From the NCBI GenBank assembly GCA_033026295.1, contig CM065168.1:37088875-37152874 (forward strand): 64,000 bases of DNA, written 5' to 3'. Below, piece by piece: positions 49,436-62,423 of this stretch. The notes beneath the pieces are model-generated. The model saw only the letters and a list, made by a program, of their open reading frames with translations, ran no database searches and was not told the DNA's origin. The first letter of the stretch is position 1. Every line of letters starts with the position of its first letter. This DNA is from Channa striata (Eukaryota > Chordata > Actinopteri > Anabantiformes > Channidae). A program made the translations under genes and the position numbers.

Positions 49436-50019
49436 GCTTCAGTCTCTCTTGCATTTGATGGGTCACGCTGTTACATGGCATGCAGCACTATAGCAGAAGA
49501 CACGGACACGTGGGAAACAGGATATGAAAGATTTCAAAGATTTAAGTTAGTGACAAAAACATGCCACATCAGGCACAAAGGAGATAAAGACCACAAAAGC
49601 ATATGGTCTGTACATCTGATCCCTAATGAAGAGATCAGAGAGCCTGAGATCAAACACATCCAACAAAACAAAAGAAAAGAGTTCACTTCCTTGAGTGATG
49701 TTCAGGAGACGCTAGAGGGAGGTACATCCACAAGGTTTAAAAAAATGGCTGCTGTTCTGTCGATTTCTACTGGTCAACTCATCCTATTGTAGGAGGATTT
49801 AGTATTCAGAGTACAAGTCTACCACAAAACTCACATGAATTTATTATTTATAATTGCTAGCAAGGTTGTGAAATTTGGGGAATGTTTATTATCCTCAATG
49901 TTGACTTGATCTGATACATGCTGATGGTTTAGTCATTTAAGATGGTTTACTCCGTTATGAGAAAAAGTGCTGCAATTAAAATGTTAAGTTTTACCACATG
50001 TAAAAGAAGTAATTATCAA

Positions 50020-50140
50020 AAATCATTTGGCAGACGCTTTTATCCAAAGCAGCTTATAGAGTAATTTGACACGCACCAACACACGATGGTTATGGCTGCC
50101 ATGCAAGGTGCTCAACTGGCCCACCGGGGCAGAATGCAAT
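50020..50140 (+). repeat. common teleost repeat (GCAGACGCTTTTATCCAAAG)
   Basis: The core phrase is at 50031-50050, followed by GCAGCTTATAGAGTAATTTG and later GGCTGCCATGCAAGGTGCTC. The same order of phrases appears at 59120-59230. Confidence 0.75.
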
Positions 50141-51478
50141 TATGCAGAATAATGTACAGTATATTAATATATACAATACGAAGTAGTTTTGTTAGCTTAA
50201 GTAGCTCTGACGTCGAAAATAAAATCACACTGAAGTCAGAGTTTATCGTTTCTTCGTTCAGTAAGTTGGAAGTATTCCTTCACATCTTCCCATTTACTCA
50301 ATGATCAGCTTTATTTATTTGGATCATTTGGGATCTCCAGTGTATAATTTACCTTTTAAATGTGTCAGTAAAGCTAAATGCAACAGGTTGGAGCAGGTCT
50401 TATTTTTCATATTTTGCATTATTTTTTCTGAATAATATTCGTGGTGATTTATTTTGCCTGCCTGAAAGAGGAATTGTTCTTTTTCGTCACACAGAGTTGA
50501 AACTGTCTAAGGCTACAGTGAGTAAAGGTTGTGAATTTGTTCCAGTCTTTTTGTTTATGCCTGGGGAAAATACTTCTCCAAAAAGTTAAGAACAATAACA
50601 TTCATTGCATTTTCAATAAAATGACTAAACAGGTTTTCAGTAAAACATTTCCCATTTCTTATTAACTTCCTGAAATCCGTTCCTCCTCACAGAAGTTACT
50701 CTTTTCTGACAAACTTTAGGTGAACTGGCTTATGGGGAGGCCCCTCACTATGTGTAATGGGTCATAAACAAATGAATGGGGAAAACTACACAGGTCACAG
50801 GTTTGATTTTGTTATTTAGAGGAGATGGAAGCTGGAAAGTCCCATCAAACTTCCAACATTTGTCTGCTGAGCATAGACAATAAGCCACACTGTAGCCACA
50901 ACTCGTCAGGGCACAGGAAATGGGGGTGACAAAGGGTGGGAGAGTTCAGCAGGGGTCCACGGCCCCTCACACACGTGTTGTCGGCTGGTGAGTGTGAGAC
51001 TGAGTGTGCACTCAGTTTGAGGGCTCACGAGGAAACAGGTGCCCTCGGCTTCATTGTTTCCACACGAGCGCCAAGACAAAAACAAAACAAACCCAAAAGA
51101 TGGAGGGACACAAGACGTGATTCATCGACAGAAAGAGTGTGTTAATGAGAGGAAGGAAGTTCAGGGAGGAGAAGGGCTGAAGGAGGCAAGTGTCGCAGCA
51201 AGAGAGAGAGTATGTTTTACTACAAGAGCTTCAAAATGTGCAGTTTAGTCACCATTTTTATAATAGCGAAAGAAATTTGACAGTAAAATGTGTGGATAAA
51301 TGTGTCCCTATCGACTGTAAGACGGTGAGAAATACTTGAGACACCAAACACCAGAAGTCCAATTGATAAAAAATGTTTTAATTTAACTTGTACAAAACCA
51401 TGTTTGTCCAGCAAATTAATTACCAAATTGCTTACAGTTGTCTTTTTCATTATATTTATATTCAAAAACAATATATCA

Positions 51479-51484
51479 TTTATT
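51479..51484 (-). terminator. candidate poly(A) signal of bcl6b
   Basis: TTTATT on plus (AATAAA on minus), 620 bases past the bcl6b stop. Chosen as the first good match in AT-rich sequence; weak support. Confidence 0.3.
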
Positions 51485-52103
51485 TTCTGAATTTTAAATT
51501 AAAAAAGACAACCAAGTCCTTTGCCTGCTTGGACTATCAGGCCCCAGGCCATAACATTAAGATAAATCTTAGTTAAATACATATTCAGGAGAAAAATGCA
51601 AAATATTAACACAAGTGCTTCTCCAGGCTTTAAACCCACATCAACCACCATCTTCATAAAACTTGCTTTATAATTCCTTCAGACAGTTCACGTTCTTACA
51701 TTTTTTCTACAAATGTCAGTCTACACACAATCAATAGTCTCAGACCTTTCCTCAGTCTCACTCCCCCCTTCTTTCTTTCCTTTCACAGACCCATCAAAAA
51801 CACTTTCCTTAACACCACCTCCATCATCTTCTGATAAACCCATAACATTCATGTTAACAAGGCTGTAATATAGAAGTTCCAAATCTCCTCCAACAACATG
51901 CTGATTTTACAGTTCTTTGCAAATATCTTGTTTGGTGTCTAAATTTTCACTTTGATGATGTCTAAGCTGCTCGTCAATACTACAAAAACAGTCAAATACA
52001 TATAAACTGCCACCTCATGTTAATTAATCTCACATTTCCCACAGGTTTCGATTCAGCTATTTTTCTGACCACATTGTTTGTCGTGATTAATGAGTCATCC
52101 TCT

Positions 52104-55100
52104 TCAGCAGGTCTGCAGAATGGGCTGGTAGGGCTCCGTCAGGACCTTGTAGCGGATCTTGGTGTTGGTAACAGCCCCGTGTTTTTGGCGCAGGTGAAGA
52201 CGCAGCTGGCTCTTGTGGCGGAAATGTAGGTCACACTTTTCACACTGAAAAACAAGGAGTCAACAGATGAGACAACAGGGACGTGACAGGATATTCTGTA
52301 TTCTTTTTTTTTGGCGTGCATGTTTTTTTGGATGACATGTGCTGTTGATTTGCTTCTGACTCACAGTGTAAGGCTTCTCTCCGGTGTGGATACGCAGGTG
52401 GCTCTTCAGGGTCTGCAGGTGACGGAAGCGAGTTCCACAGGTGTGGCAAGGGTAAGGCTTCTCCCCTGTGTGGATGAGAACGTGGGCCCTGAGGTGGGCA
52501 ACCTAACACCATGACAAAAGAGTGACAAATGGAACAAACCTGTTAAGGAACTAAACAAAATTTGTGAAAAATTAGCAGCCAAACAAATGTGTTTTATGTT
52601 TCCTTGCCACTTAAAGAAACTTACAAACTATCAAGAGTGAATTTACCACATTTCATCATTGCTTAACAGAGGTTAGAATTGGTCACCTCTTGTTTTAATG
52701 CATTTTAGCATGTACTTTGAACTACTTCGTTATCTCCTCTTGAAGGATTCTTGTGGCTTTTTAGATTTTTTAATTGAAAAAAAGGCTTTTGAGGTTTTTA
52801 AAGTCCCCAAAACACACATTTGCCAAAATGACACACACTGACTAGATCAAGTACTTTGCTGAAATTGTGTACTTTTTTGCTTGAATGAAATCAGTACATG
52901 AAAGTGAAGCTAGGGGCCACTTGAGAAGCTGCGACTGAGTTTCTTGTTTCACTCTTAGCAACTAAATGACAAGATGTTACTTTATAACCCTTAAGTAAAG
53001 TGGGTTTGCAATTAACCTGATTCTTCTTTTACAGGTACAAAGAGAAAGTTGTACTGTGTTCCCAAGTGGCTGACACTGAAGGAGTGTGTTTTGACGGCCT
53101 CCAAAGTGCTCGTGTACACACCTGAACAAACCGTGCGCCGCAGGTGTCACAGCGGTAGGGCTTCTCTCCCGAGTGAATGCGAGAGTGAGTCTTCAGGTTG
53201 GCCGGTCGATTGAACTGAGCTCCGCACACATTGCAGCGGTAAGGCTTGTCACCTGCCAGAGCAAAGGTCCCTGTTACATGCTGGTTCAAATTTCAAACAA
53301 AAACAGAGAGATGTAGGTGATTATTCATGGCCTCACCTGAGCAGGGAGTCTTGGTTCCTTGATGATTGCCAGAATAACAGTAGGAAACAAAGCAGTTCTC
53401 CCGTTTGGTTGCATGTTGGTTATGATAGGCAGATTCTGGATCAGTGGGGTGCAGTTAAGTGAAGGAAAAAAAAACAGACAAAATAAAGTAAACCACACAC
53501 ATAAGTTGATTTTGAGCATTTTAAGAAATATGATTGAAGGAGTACAAATATATTTAAACATGTCTGCAGTAAGTCAGATGGTTGACCTGTACCTGTTCCC
53601 TGCTTGTGAGTTGGACTTGGGTCATCCACAGAGGAGGGTGGCCTGAGGGGAGGGGCTCGGCCAGAACCCTCGTAGCAGGAGGCCTGCCCCTGTCTGATGA
53701 AGAGAAATACATACATTTGCATTGTAAACAATTCTTGATCATCCAAATCCCCATTTTTTTCAAGTTGTATGCGGGTCTCCTACCTAATTATCTGACCGGG
53801 CACTTCTCCAGACCACGCCTCTGTTGGTGCTTTGGGTGTTAAGCACATCCTATCCACAATGGGTGATGCATTACTTTGGGGTTCGTCCATCTCCTCTTCC
53901 TTCACTGTGGTGGCTGCACAGAGAGGATTGAGGACAATATACTTGTATTTTTTCCAGTTGCAGGCCTTTGGGTCAGGTGTGGCTTTGGTGTCAGTCTGGG
54001 GCAACAAACAAAATGCAGTCAATAACTTCAAGTCACTTAAATAAACATCAGGGAGACAAACTCCACATGCTAAACTGTTTTCATAAAACTTACCACGGGG
54101 TTTTTGTTACAGGTGTTGGACTCGGCTGGAGAGTTTGGTTGGCAGCTAGAGCGGGCGGGGCTGTCTGGAGATGCAGTCGGAGTGGCCGTGAGGGGCGACT
54201 CAGGCTCTCCTTTCACGTCTTTTGAACTCGGTTGGCAGTTTGGGAAAGCCCCTGGCTTGAGAGGACGCCCAGCCTCATCAGGGACCCTGCAAAAGAAACA
54301 AAGGAAGTGCTGTAATGAGCTAAAGCTATTACAGACAAAGGCACACTAACATACCGCTGTAAGGATAATCTCAGACATACTGCAGTTACCAAGATCTTTT
54401 AGGAATGCAGCATCAGATAAACAAAACTGAATTAATAGTTTGGCATCTTGTCTAACCTTGTTGCCCCTGCCACTGGCAGTACTGCCTGGGGTCCTGAAAG
54501 AGGCACGTCCCCTCCTTTCGGAGCTACAGAGGCCACAGACACCTTGGAGTCCAGCTCCAAATGTAGGTGTCTTGCACTCTTTTTTTCCCTGCTGCAAAAG
54601 AAAAAACTTGTCAGGCAACAAAGGATTAAGTATCCAGTATCAATTATATATGAAGGGTTTCGGGTTCCTGTCTCAGCACTGTGCATAATATTATATCCTC
54701 CATTATTAATTTGTCTTGGCATGATGACAGATATTCTCACCAGTGCAACTGCATGAAGTCCCTGCAGGTATCAGCCACATGGTCCATCTGCAGGTAGGTT
54801 GCCACAGCGAGGACCCCCGGGACAATGCTTGGTGTCAGAGGCAGGCGGGATGTGTACATGAAGTCGAGCAGCAGGGAGACGCTGGATGGTTCCAAGGTGT
54901 TGGGGAGAGACACGGTCATGAGCTGCTCCCCACTGCCACCTCGCTCCTGAAGCAACACACGGCGGGAATACAGCGAGTAGAAGAACCCGCTGCGAGAGGA
55001 GAGGGGACAAATGCTCTGAGCATGATCCTACATGATTTAAAATGTTTTGATAAAGTAAGTATAGCAGAAATTATAGGATAGAAAGAAGACAATGGAGAAT

Positions 55101-55460
55101 CACAAGTAGTAAAAGGTGAGGGGAAACCAGATAAACTAGGGTTACGTTTGACCAAACGGTGGCTGTTTCATCGAAATAAAGCAGCTGAAGATGTATTCAT
55201 AGCGTAGCAATTTTGACTTGTTTTTGAGTGTGTCGTCTACCATGTACCAACCTGCAGGCCACAAGCACGGCACAGTGCGCACGTAGGTGCACGTTGCCAA
55301 CAACCAGGGTGGTGTCAGTCAGGATGTTTCGGTGCCGGAGTTCATTCAGGTTCAGCAGTACATCGTTGGAGTGGCGTGTGAACTCTTTGACATATCCTTC
55401 AGCCCTCATCTCTTGGCCTCTGTCGGCTTTGTATCCTTCCAACATCTCCATCATGCTCAT
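52104..55460 (-). CDS. bcl6b: BTB/POZ zinc finger repressor BCL6B (BAZF), 10 coding exons
   Basis: Nuclear transcriptional repressor of the BCL6 family. Coding exons in transcript order: 55460-55252, 54989-54741, 54591-54457, 54286-54094, 53995-53784, 53693-53593, 53435-53337, 53252-53122, 52502-52365, 52244-52104. They total 1608 nt (535 aa), all phases matching. The BTB domain spans about residues 25-150 (FTRHSNDVLLNLNELR, ILTDTTLVVG, LLDFMYTSRLPLTPS, ATYLQMDHVADTC). The linker carries the BCL6-family block DPKACNWKKYKYIVLN at about 270-285. Four C2H2 fingers follow (about 400-520): FNRPANLKTHSRIH, FVQVAHLRAHVLIH, FRHLQTLKSHLRIH and FRHKSQLRLHLRQKH. The finger with FRYKGNLASH found first in human BCL6B is absent. 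The start ATG follows an acceptor at 55467, so an untranslated 5' exon exists upstream. Synteny with slc16a13 and acap1 favours bcl6b over bcl6. Confidence 0.9.
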
Positions 55461-58400
55461 ATGAATCTGTGAAAAGGACATTTTAAGTGCAACAAGAATC
55501 CAATGTGAAGCAGTGCACATCATCTGAATGACACACACTGCAGAATTCAGCCATTTTAAATGTGCATGTTCAAACACTTAGATTTAGTTTTAAATTATAA
55601 TGCATAACAGTGACCTACCTGTGTGTGATGTATAGAATAAATAGACAGGAGTGTCCCAGACACATCTGTTAGGTGAGACCAGCTCCCTACTCGTACCTAC
55701 GTAAAGAAAAAAACAATCTACATGATGCACTTTATATGTTTTATAAATATTTCACTATTTACATCATACCAGATATCAGCAGTATTAGTAACAGAGAGCT
55801 TAACAACCCAATAAATGTGTGAAAAATCTAAAATTCATAGTTCATCTTTCCACTGAAAGACAAAAATAATAAAAAAAATAAAAGGCTGGCAGCATCCTTA
55901 CGTACAAAGAAAATCTCTTCAAACAAGCAGTCACAAGTCCGTTAAAAATAAAGTCAAAAAAACATTGCTTCCAACTCACCCCGACCAGCAGGGACGAGAA
56001 CCAACGTGCTCCGCACTGACGTCAAACCCTTTGGCTGAGTGTTCAGTGTACAGTCAAAGACGTGGAGAAGGGGCTCACCCACAGCCTCCACTGGCTCTGA
56101 GCAACACTGTGACGGGAGGCAGGCGGGCGGGAGCTCTTTATAATGTCATCCAGGAAGCCCCCATACAACCAGAGCTGCTTGTTTCCTCTTTCCTCAATGG
56201 CCCATGCGTACACTGGAAGCAACGCAGGAAAAGCCCTGGTCCAGGCCCCTGGCTACAAGTATTTTTAGTGGGCTATTAGTTTTTCTAAACCCCCATAGAG
56301 CTGAGCAAAGTAATGGCAGGAAAGCATAGTGTGTTTATGTGCCACGCTGAAAAAATATAGGAAGACCCTGGGGGAGAAGCAGTACGTGCCTGGCTATCCG
56401 GGGGTAAACCAGGGAGCACCAGGTTTCCCCCACCAACGCTTTCCTACACTTGCTCTAGGACAGAGGAAACACTTTGACAGGAAGCTGGAAGACCATCTTA
56501 TTGTTGTCAACAAGTTGTACCCTCATCACTGAAATTCTGTATTGAAGAGGGGGTTTTGCTATCCTTTGTTGATTCTTCCGTGTCTTGGCGCAGGATTTCT
56601 CTTTAATTCTGATGATATTGAAAGCAAAGGTTTTTTAAAGAGAAACTGTGTCACTGCTGAGTTGACTAGTTTGGGTAAACAGTGATTAATGTGCTTGCAA
56701 CAGTGTCCGGAAGCTTCTGGCTTGCTGCCTGAAAGGAGAGGCTTTACGTTATGAGGGTGCTGAAAATCGATCATTGTAGATGGGAGACACCCACTCTTGA
56801 TGCTGAAAAACAACCTCTACCCCGCCCTGAATGAGAGAAATGCAGCCGACAGATGTGCAGGAACTGCCCTACACACCCACACCCCCACACACTTTTGAAT
56901 GCATCCTGTGAAGCTGCTCAGAGACTTGGATGAAAACGCCTGCGCAGGACATCCGTCAATAATAAAGAGAGCAGGAGACAAGGGAGGAGAAATGGAGACG
57001 GAGGGGGATAACAGAGCAAGGGGACAAGGGCTCAAAGGTCACAAATAACTAAAAAACAAGCGGAAAGCTACGTCATCCGGAGTGCAGCATTGGGTTCACA
57101 GACAACTAGGCACGAGACAGTTATTGAGCCTCCACAAAAGTGAACTATGATCTGTGGATCCCCCACATCAAAGTATTTCACAGAAGAAGCCGACGAAGGA
57201 AATCTTCAAGGTCAACTCAGAGAAGAACAAGTGGTGCCTGTGAGGAACACTGCTGCATGAGGACCCAAGTGGCCAAATGATTAATAAAGAGACATAGATT
57301 TTAATTTTCACCAGTGACTTTGAGTACAACATTAAATTTAGCTATATTGCAAGAGAAAATGTAGAATTACTGATTAGACATGGAGCTGCTGCTTGTTCTA
57401 CCAGTGAGGTGTAGCTAAACATTTATATTTTTGCATTTCAGCTGATAAGTGTAATGCAGTATGTACAGTAGACACTTTTCCCCATGTATTTAGCTGAAAT
57501 TTGTCTTGGCAGCAGGTTGCACAGTATCTGTCTGCAGGGCTGCAACATGTAAAACCCCAAAAAAGTATTTTTACCAAATGTAAACACTACTTCTGATAAA
57601 AATAAAGATCAGACAACATGACCATGTTTGGATACAAATCCTATGAAAATGTGAGTCGGAAGTAAAGTGTTTGCAGAGGGTGTCGGGTGCGCGTGCGTGC
57701 CCTTGTGCTTTTATTTGTTTGGATGGAGATTGGTTCAATTGTGCTTTGTTAAAAGAAAAAAACTTGAAGGAAAACAACATTAAGAAAACACAGAGGGAGA
57801 TGTAGGTCTCGGCTACTTCCAGGCATTGTGAGAGTAACGGATGAGGGGGTTGGGTGAGGAAAAGTGAGAACATTACTAAACAGGTTCACCAATGGACGGA
57901 AGCCATTGACTCTATCCCACTGGTGAAGCTGGGCTACGCTCACAGTGACTTCCTGCTTTGTGCCCTGTCCACCCGTGCTCGTTAGCGACCCACTGGCCCT
58001 GTTTAGGATAAAATGCACAGCTGGTCAATTTCACCATCAAACTTGAAGTTTGTGAAAAGTGAAGAGCAAATTCAGCTGTGACATTTTAAATGTTATTTGA
58101 CTGCTGCCACTCCTTGTCAAACGCAGCACAGGCAGGGATTGCCCCTGTTTTGTGGTTTCCTGGTTGCCTGGACAGACCCATGTTGTTTATCTGATAACGT
58201 ATGGACTGAAGCCATGCTTTGGCTTCAAATCATCCAGTTGGTGCCAAAGTGTTGATGACTCCTGCAACAATAGTCGATCTGCCTAAACTGCCTCTTCCTG
58301 TGACTGCAGCGCACTCTGGACATATAAGGGCAAATGGTGCAGAGCTGCTGGAAGGAGGAGCAGGAAGAGGAAGCGGGGATATCCCAGCGAGTTGCTTTGG

Positions 58401-59117
58401 TTGTTTGTCCACTTATTGACAGCGAGATACTCGGAAATCAAAATGAAATAAAGTGGTGAAACCTTTGAAGGGGTGTCTTCAGTTTAAGCAGTGTGCCCCC
58501 GAACATGGTGCTGGGTGCACTGGGAGGAGGAAGGAAGGGGGATATAACAGGAGAGAAACAGTTGACCTAAATCTCACGAGCCACAAAATAATAAAGGTTG
58601 ACCTCTATAGCTACTGCTGCTTGCAAGACAATAAACAACTGCGTTCCAAGAGAAAAACACTCAGACAAAATCACTGTGATCACTGGAAAGCTCTTTATTG
58701 CACATAAAACAAACTTCTGTATTTCATCATAGCTCAGTATAAAAAGTATAAACTATATCCAAAATTTTAACATGAAATTATGTGCTTTAACTAGCTGAAA
58801 GAGAAAGATCTTTTACTCTAAAAATTGTATTTACTTTACAATAACTTCAAATATACGTTATTGTAAATTAACTTTTACAGTTATTCGGCCTCATTTATCA
58901 TTTTAATTGGCACCCCATTCATGCTTTCAAGAATCAATACAATTTTTGTGTTGTCACTCTCTTAAAATAATGGCCATATTTGCACAATTGGAAAAAAATG
59001 AAAAAACTGAACCAAATATAGAAAAGCTGATTTAGGCAAAATAATAACAACATTTTAAAAAATGCCTGAGACCATTTTAAGAAGATGGTAGTATACAATA
59101 AGGTAAGTCTTCTAATT
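55461..59117. other. bcl6b 5' region and spacer to trip6
   Basis: Upstream, untranslated exon(s) and promoter of bcl6b must lie here, probably between 55600 and 56200 where GC content rises, but I could not fix their borders. The remainder, including 56540-58450, shows no exon I can support on either strand. AT-rich DNA dominates past 58560. Confidence 0.45.
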
Positions 59118-59312
59118 TTTGTTTTTACATTTACATTTGCAGACGCTTTTATCCAAAGCGACTTACAGAGTAATTTGGTACATACATCCACAGTGGTGAT
59201 GGCTGCCACGCAGGGAGCTCTTCACCACTGGGAGCAACTGAGTGTTCGACAGGGATCGAACCACTGACCCAGGGACTGGGGATCGAACCACTGACCCTGT
59301 GGTTACATGATA
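59118..59312 (+). repeat. common teleost repeat with a 27-bp internal duplication
   Basis: Begins with TTTGCAGACGCTTTTATCCA and AAGCGACTTACAGAGTAATT, continues with GATGGCTGCCACGCAGGGAG, and ends with GGGATCGAACCACTGACCC, which is present twice 27 bases apart (59252 and 59279), then TGTGGTTACATGA. Confidence 0.75.
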
Positions 59313-59861
59313 CTTTACCCAAGTCTATACATCAGACAATATTTCAGCATGTTTTTTTTTTATTTTAAAAGTTCCCAAAAGTTAAAATTCCTCCAAAACC
59401 CAGAAATTCTTGCTCAGAAATGTGCATTTCATATGAAGGAAGTGCAGATTTCTTGCAGTAAACACACTGCTACTACTACTCTTTCGGCTTTTCCCATCAG
59501 GGGTCGCCACAGCAATAAGCTGTAATTTGCAATTTGGTTATGTTTTTTTTTATTTTCAAAAATGCCTGCAGTCTCAAAAGAGCCTACCATTACTTCAGAT
59601 GATAATTGTATTAATTAATTAATTTGCATTTGATTCCAATACAACCCTTGTCCTCCATGACACACACACACAGTCTTTCTACAGTTGAGGATATTCACAG
59701 ACATGATTCATTCCTTCTGTTTCAGTCTTGTTTTAACCTCCCACTACATGTCTAACCCAGTCCAAGCATAATCCCGACTTAATCCTGCTTCTAACCTAGA
59801 CAATCCAAGTCTGGAATCACTGGGAATGTGAAGCGACCTCACAAAGAGGGTTTTGGGCTGA

Positions 59862-59881
59862 AACACACACACACACACACT
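59862..59881. repeat. (CA)n microsatellite
   Basis: Ten CA units just upstream of the trip6 promoter block. Confidence 0.85.
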
Positions 59882-60449
59882 GAGCATCTACGTCACACAC
59901 CGGGAATGCAGAGAGGAGCTGCTGCTGCTAAAGGCCTCACCGGATCCGAGACACGGTACGTGAACGACCCAGCGCCAACGTTACAGCTGAGGCGATCGAA
60001 GATCCGGGTTGTTCCGAGAAGTCGAACGTTGACACGAACGCGTAGGCCGTGTCGTGTCGGCGCGGTTCTGTTCGGACGGTGCGTGTCGGTTCGCCCATTG
60101 TTTGGTCTGCGCGTGTGTGTGTTGAAGTTAGCCTGGAGGCGAGGCACGAGTTCTAAACAAGCTAGCAAACAAGTAAACAGGCGTGTGATCAAAGCTAATC
60201 AGTGAGAATCTCCTTCACGGCGGCTCATTATTATCACTTCGGCGTTTCAGACGCAGGTGACGCACGGAGCACGTACAACAGGACAGTTGGTGTCAACCAG
60301 TGTGTGCGGCATTGAACCTAGTTACAGTCATTGTCAGCAGACCTGGACGCGTCTGTGTTAAGCTAGTGTTGCGTTAGCCCGCTAAATGCTAAAACGCAAT
60401 TAACGTGTGTTTAATATTGTGTCTGTCTCATTTATGTTCCCGGATTTAG
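59880..60449 (+). promoter_or_regulatory. CpG-rich promoter region of trip6
   Basis: GC- and CpG-dense block (for example CGTAGGCCGTGTCGTGTCGG near 60041) in AT-rich surroundings. A possible donor after GAGACACG at about 59955 (then GTACGTG) could end a first untranslated exon. The assignment to trip6 rests on strand and position. Confidence 0.5.
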
Positions 60450-60497
60450 ATGAGACCCGGCGGAAAGAAGAGTTTTACTGTGAAGGTTCTGTAAAAG
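60450..60497 (+). other. trip6: candidate 5' UTR exon of trip6
   Basis: Sequence between an acceptor-like CGGATTTAG at 60449 and a donor GTAAGGG at 60498. It contains one out-of-context ATG. It may instead be the end of a longer first exon. Confidence 0.35.
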
Positions 60498-62414
60498 GTA
60501 AGGGAGCCCGGGTAATGACTTGGTTTACTGTATCGTTAGTTTTGAATCACATTTTTTTTATTTGGTCGTGTTATTGCTGTTGATTAGTTTAATGGGTGCA
60601 CGTCTGTCAAATGCGTTACGGTAACCACAGCGTCCGCCGTCAAAATAAAAGCGTTAAACTCATTATTATAGGACCAGTGACTGTTAAATGGAAACTAGTG
60701 GAACTTACACTGAGGTACTTCATGTCACGATTTATGTTCGCATTTATTAAATGTTTTAAGCATTATTCCTCTTATTTTTAATCCGTTTTTTCTGTTGCTG
60801 AAATGCGTGCTGTTCTGACGTTTACTTTGAAGTGTAACTGCAGCGGAAGTTACTTTGTCCTCGCTCGCTTATTCACGCCAACTTGAAATTATTCTGGAAG
60901 CATCAAATTTCATATTTCATGAGCCGTTATTCCTGGTTTACATCCAATAAGAGGTCCATTATAAGAGGACGAATTACTTTTCATCCATTCAAATTTATAT
61001 TTTTAAATCACACAAAATCTCACAATGAGTTGCTTTCTTTGATAAATCCTGTGTGATTAAATTTCCTTAACAATGCATTGTTTAATTGTAGTTCACTACA
61101 ACAACCCAACTCTTATAAATGGGCATAAAAGAATAATAAGACAAAATCAAAACAAAACTTCTGAGTCCTGCATTGTGTTTCTGTGTGGATGCATTATTCT
61201 CTCATCCATCATTATAATCCTCTTACCAGCAAAGACTTATGACAGCCAAACAACCCACATACAATCAGTCTGAGTGGGATATTAATTTCTCCTCTCTGAC
61301 AACAATGGTTTGCTGTGACATGTCTTTTAAATCCATGGCGATCACACAGTGGTTTTATATAAAGGTTTAAATAGTGAAAAGTGTTGATTTTCTTTATTCA
61401 AATTATGGAAATTATTGATTCAGCCCGTATGTTTTAGTAAATCTTTTATAGTCATACCATGTACTGACAGATGTTCATCAGAGGTTCCCAGAGTGCAAAG
61501 TTACGTAATCGTTTTTTTCTTTTTAAGTTGATCAAATCCCAGTCATTGTATGGGCTTGTGTGCAGTTCCTTGCATTTTTATATATTATGACTGGAGATGT
61601 CTTTTTTGTTTGGTTTTGTTTTCAAATGTCCCCAAATTAATGACTCTTTCCAAAAATAGATAAGTTATTGGAATACTTTTTTCGTATTTTGTGATATAGC
61701 TGACACTGAGATATTTAAATGTCTTTTTTGTCATTTTTTAAATTTTTCTTTTTTTCTTATTATTAAACATCTCTGCTGCAAGTCAGCACTTTGTGAGCTC
61801 AGCTGTGTGCTCCAATGTTATTTATTCCTCAGAGAATACATAATATATTGTTATGAACCAGGTGTTCATGTATATACAGACAGATATCATTACACAACAT
61901 TTCCTGCCTTGTTTTTGTCTCCGTTTCACCCAAAGACAATAACCATTGTGGAGGGCAACGGGTCAGCGATGGATCCAAATTTGCACCTGTTTATGTACCT
62001 TATATAAGTGTGGGATTTTTTTACATGAATGTTTGTTTGTCAGAGCTCACAGAAAACACTCGTGCACAGTTTGAGGCAGTCTGCTGGAAATCCCCAATCC
62101 TTTCCAAATGACTCTCTTCCTGCTCCTCAACTAGACGCCTGTTGTTTAATCTGTGTGTTCCTGCTGCCTAAGGAAACAAAATGTGAAGCATCTCTTAGTT
62201 TCCATTGGTTACCCATTACATAAATACAAACAACAGCAACAGCTGTGTTCATGCAAATTATTGCTAAAAGCTGACAACATAGTGATCCACAGTTACTAAA
62301 TTGTTACCAAGTAAAAAAAAAGCAACATTCTTTGCTATTGGTTATACTATTACAAATTAAATGGATGCAGTACGTATATTTTGGTCAGCATTTTCTTAAT
62401 TTGTTTGATCTTAG
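60498..62414 (+). other. trip6 5' intron
   Basis: AT-rich DNA ending at the acceptor TTTGATCTTAG. No exon, RNA gene or clear repeat was recognised. Confidence 0.5.
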
Positions 62415-62423
62415 AAGCCTGCC

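Larger units (their letters stand above)
48861..52103. other. spacer between slc16a13 promoter and bcl6b 3' end
   Basis: No gene supported. It includes a CpG-rich patch at 49160-49255, repeat fragments, a GA-rich stretch at 51090-51210 and an AT-rich zone up to 52000. The right end must contain the bcl6b 3' UTR. A 124-codon plus-strand frame at 49418-49792 begins inside a repeat tail and is not accepted as a gene. Confidence 0.6.

Noticed and set aside
49418..49792. 124-codon plus-strand open frame after the slc16a13 promoter
   Set aside because: It starts inside the ATGG tail of a retrotransposon, shows no known domain and has no splice context.
55461..55577. Extended N-terminus for bcl6b
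   Set aside because: The extension crosses the acceptor at 55467 (TTTTCACAG), so it is intron.
55965..56532. Plus-strand frames upstream of bcl6b as coding exons
   Set aside because: No family similarity, and they overlap the region expected to hold the bcl6b leader on the other strand.
48000..62000. miR-195/miR-497 family hairpin expected near BCL6B by human synteny
   Set aside because: I looked for the AGCAGCAC seed on both strands from 48000 to 62000 by eye and found no match with a hairpin.
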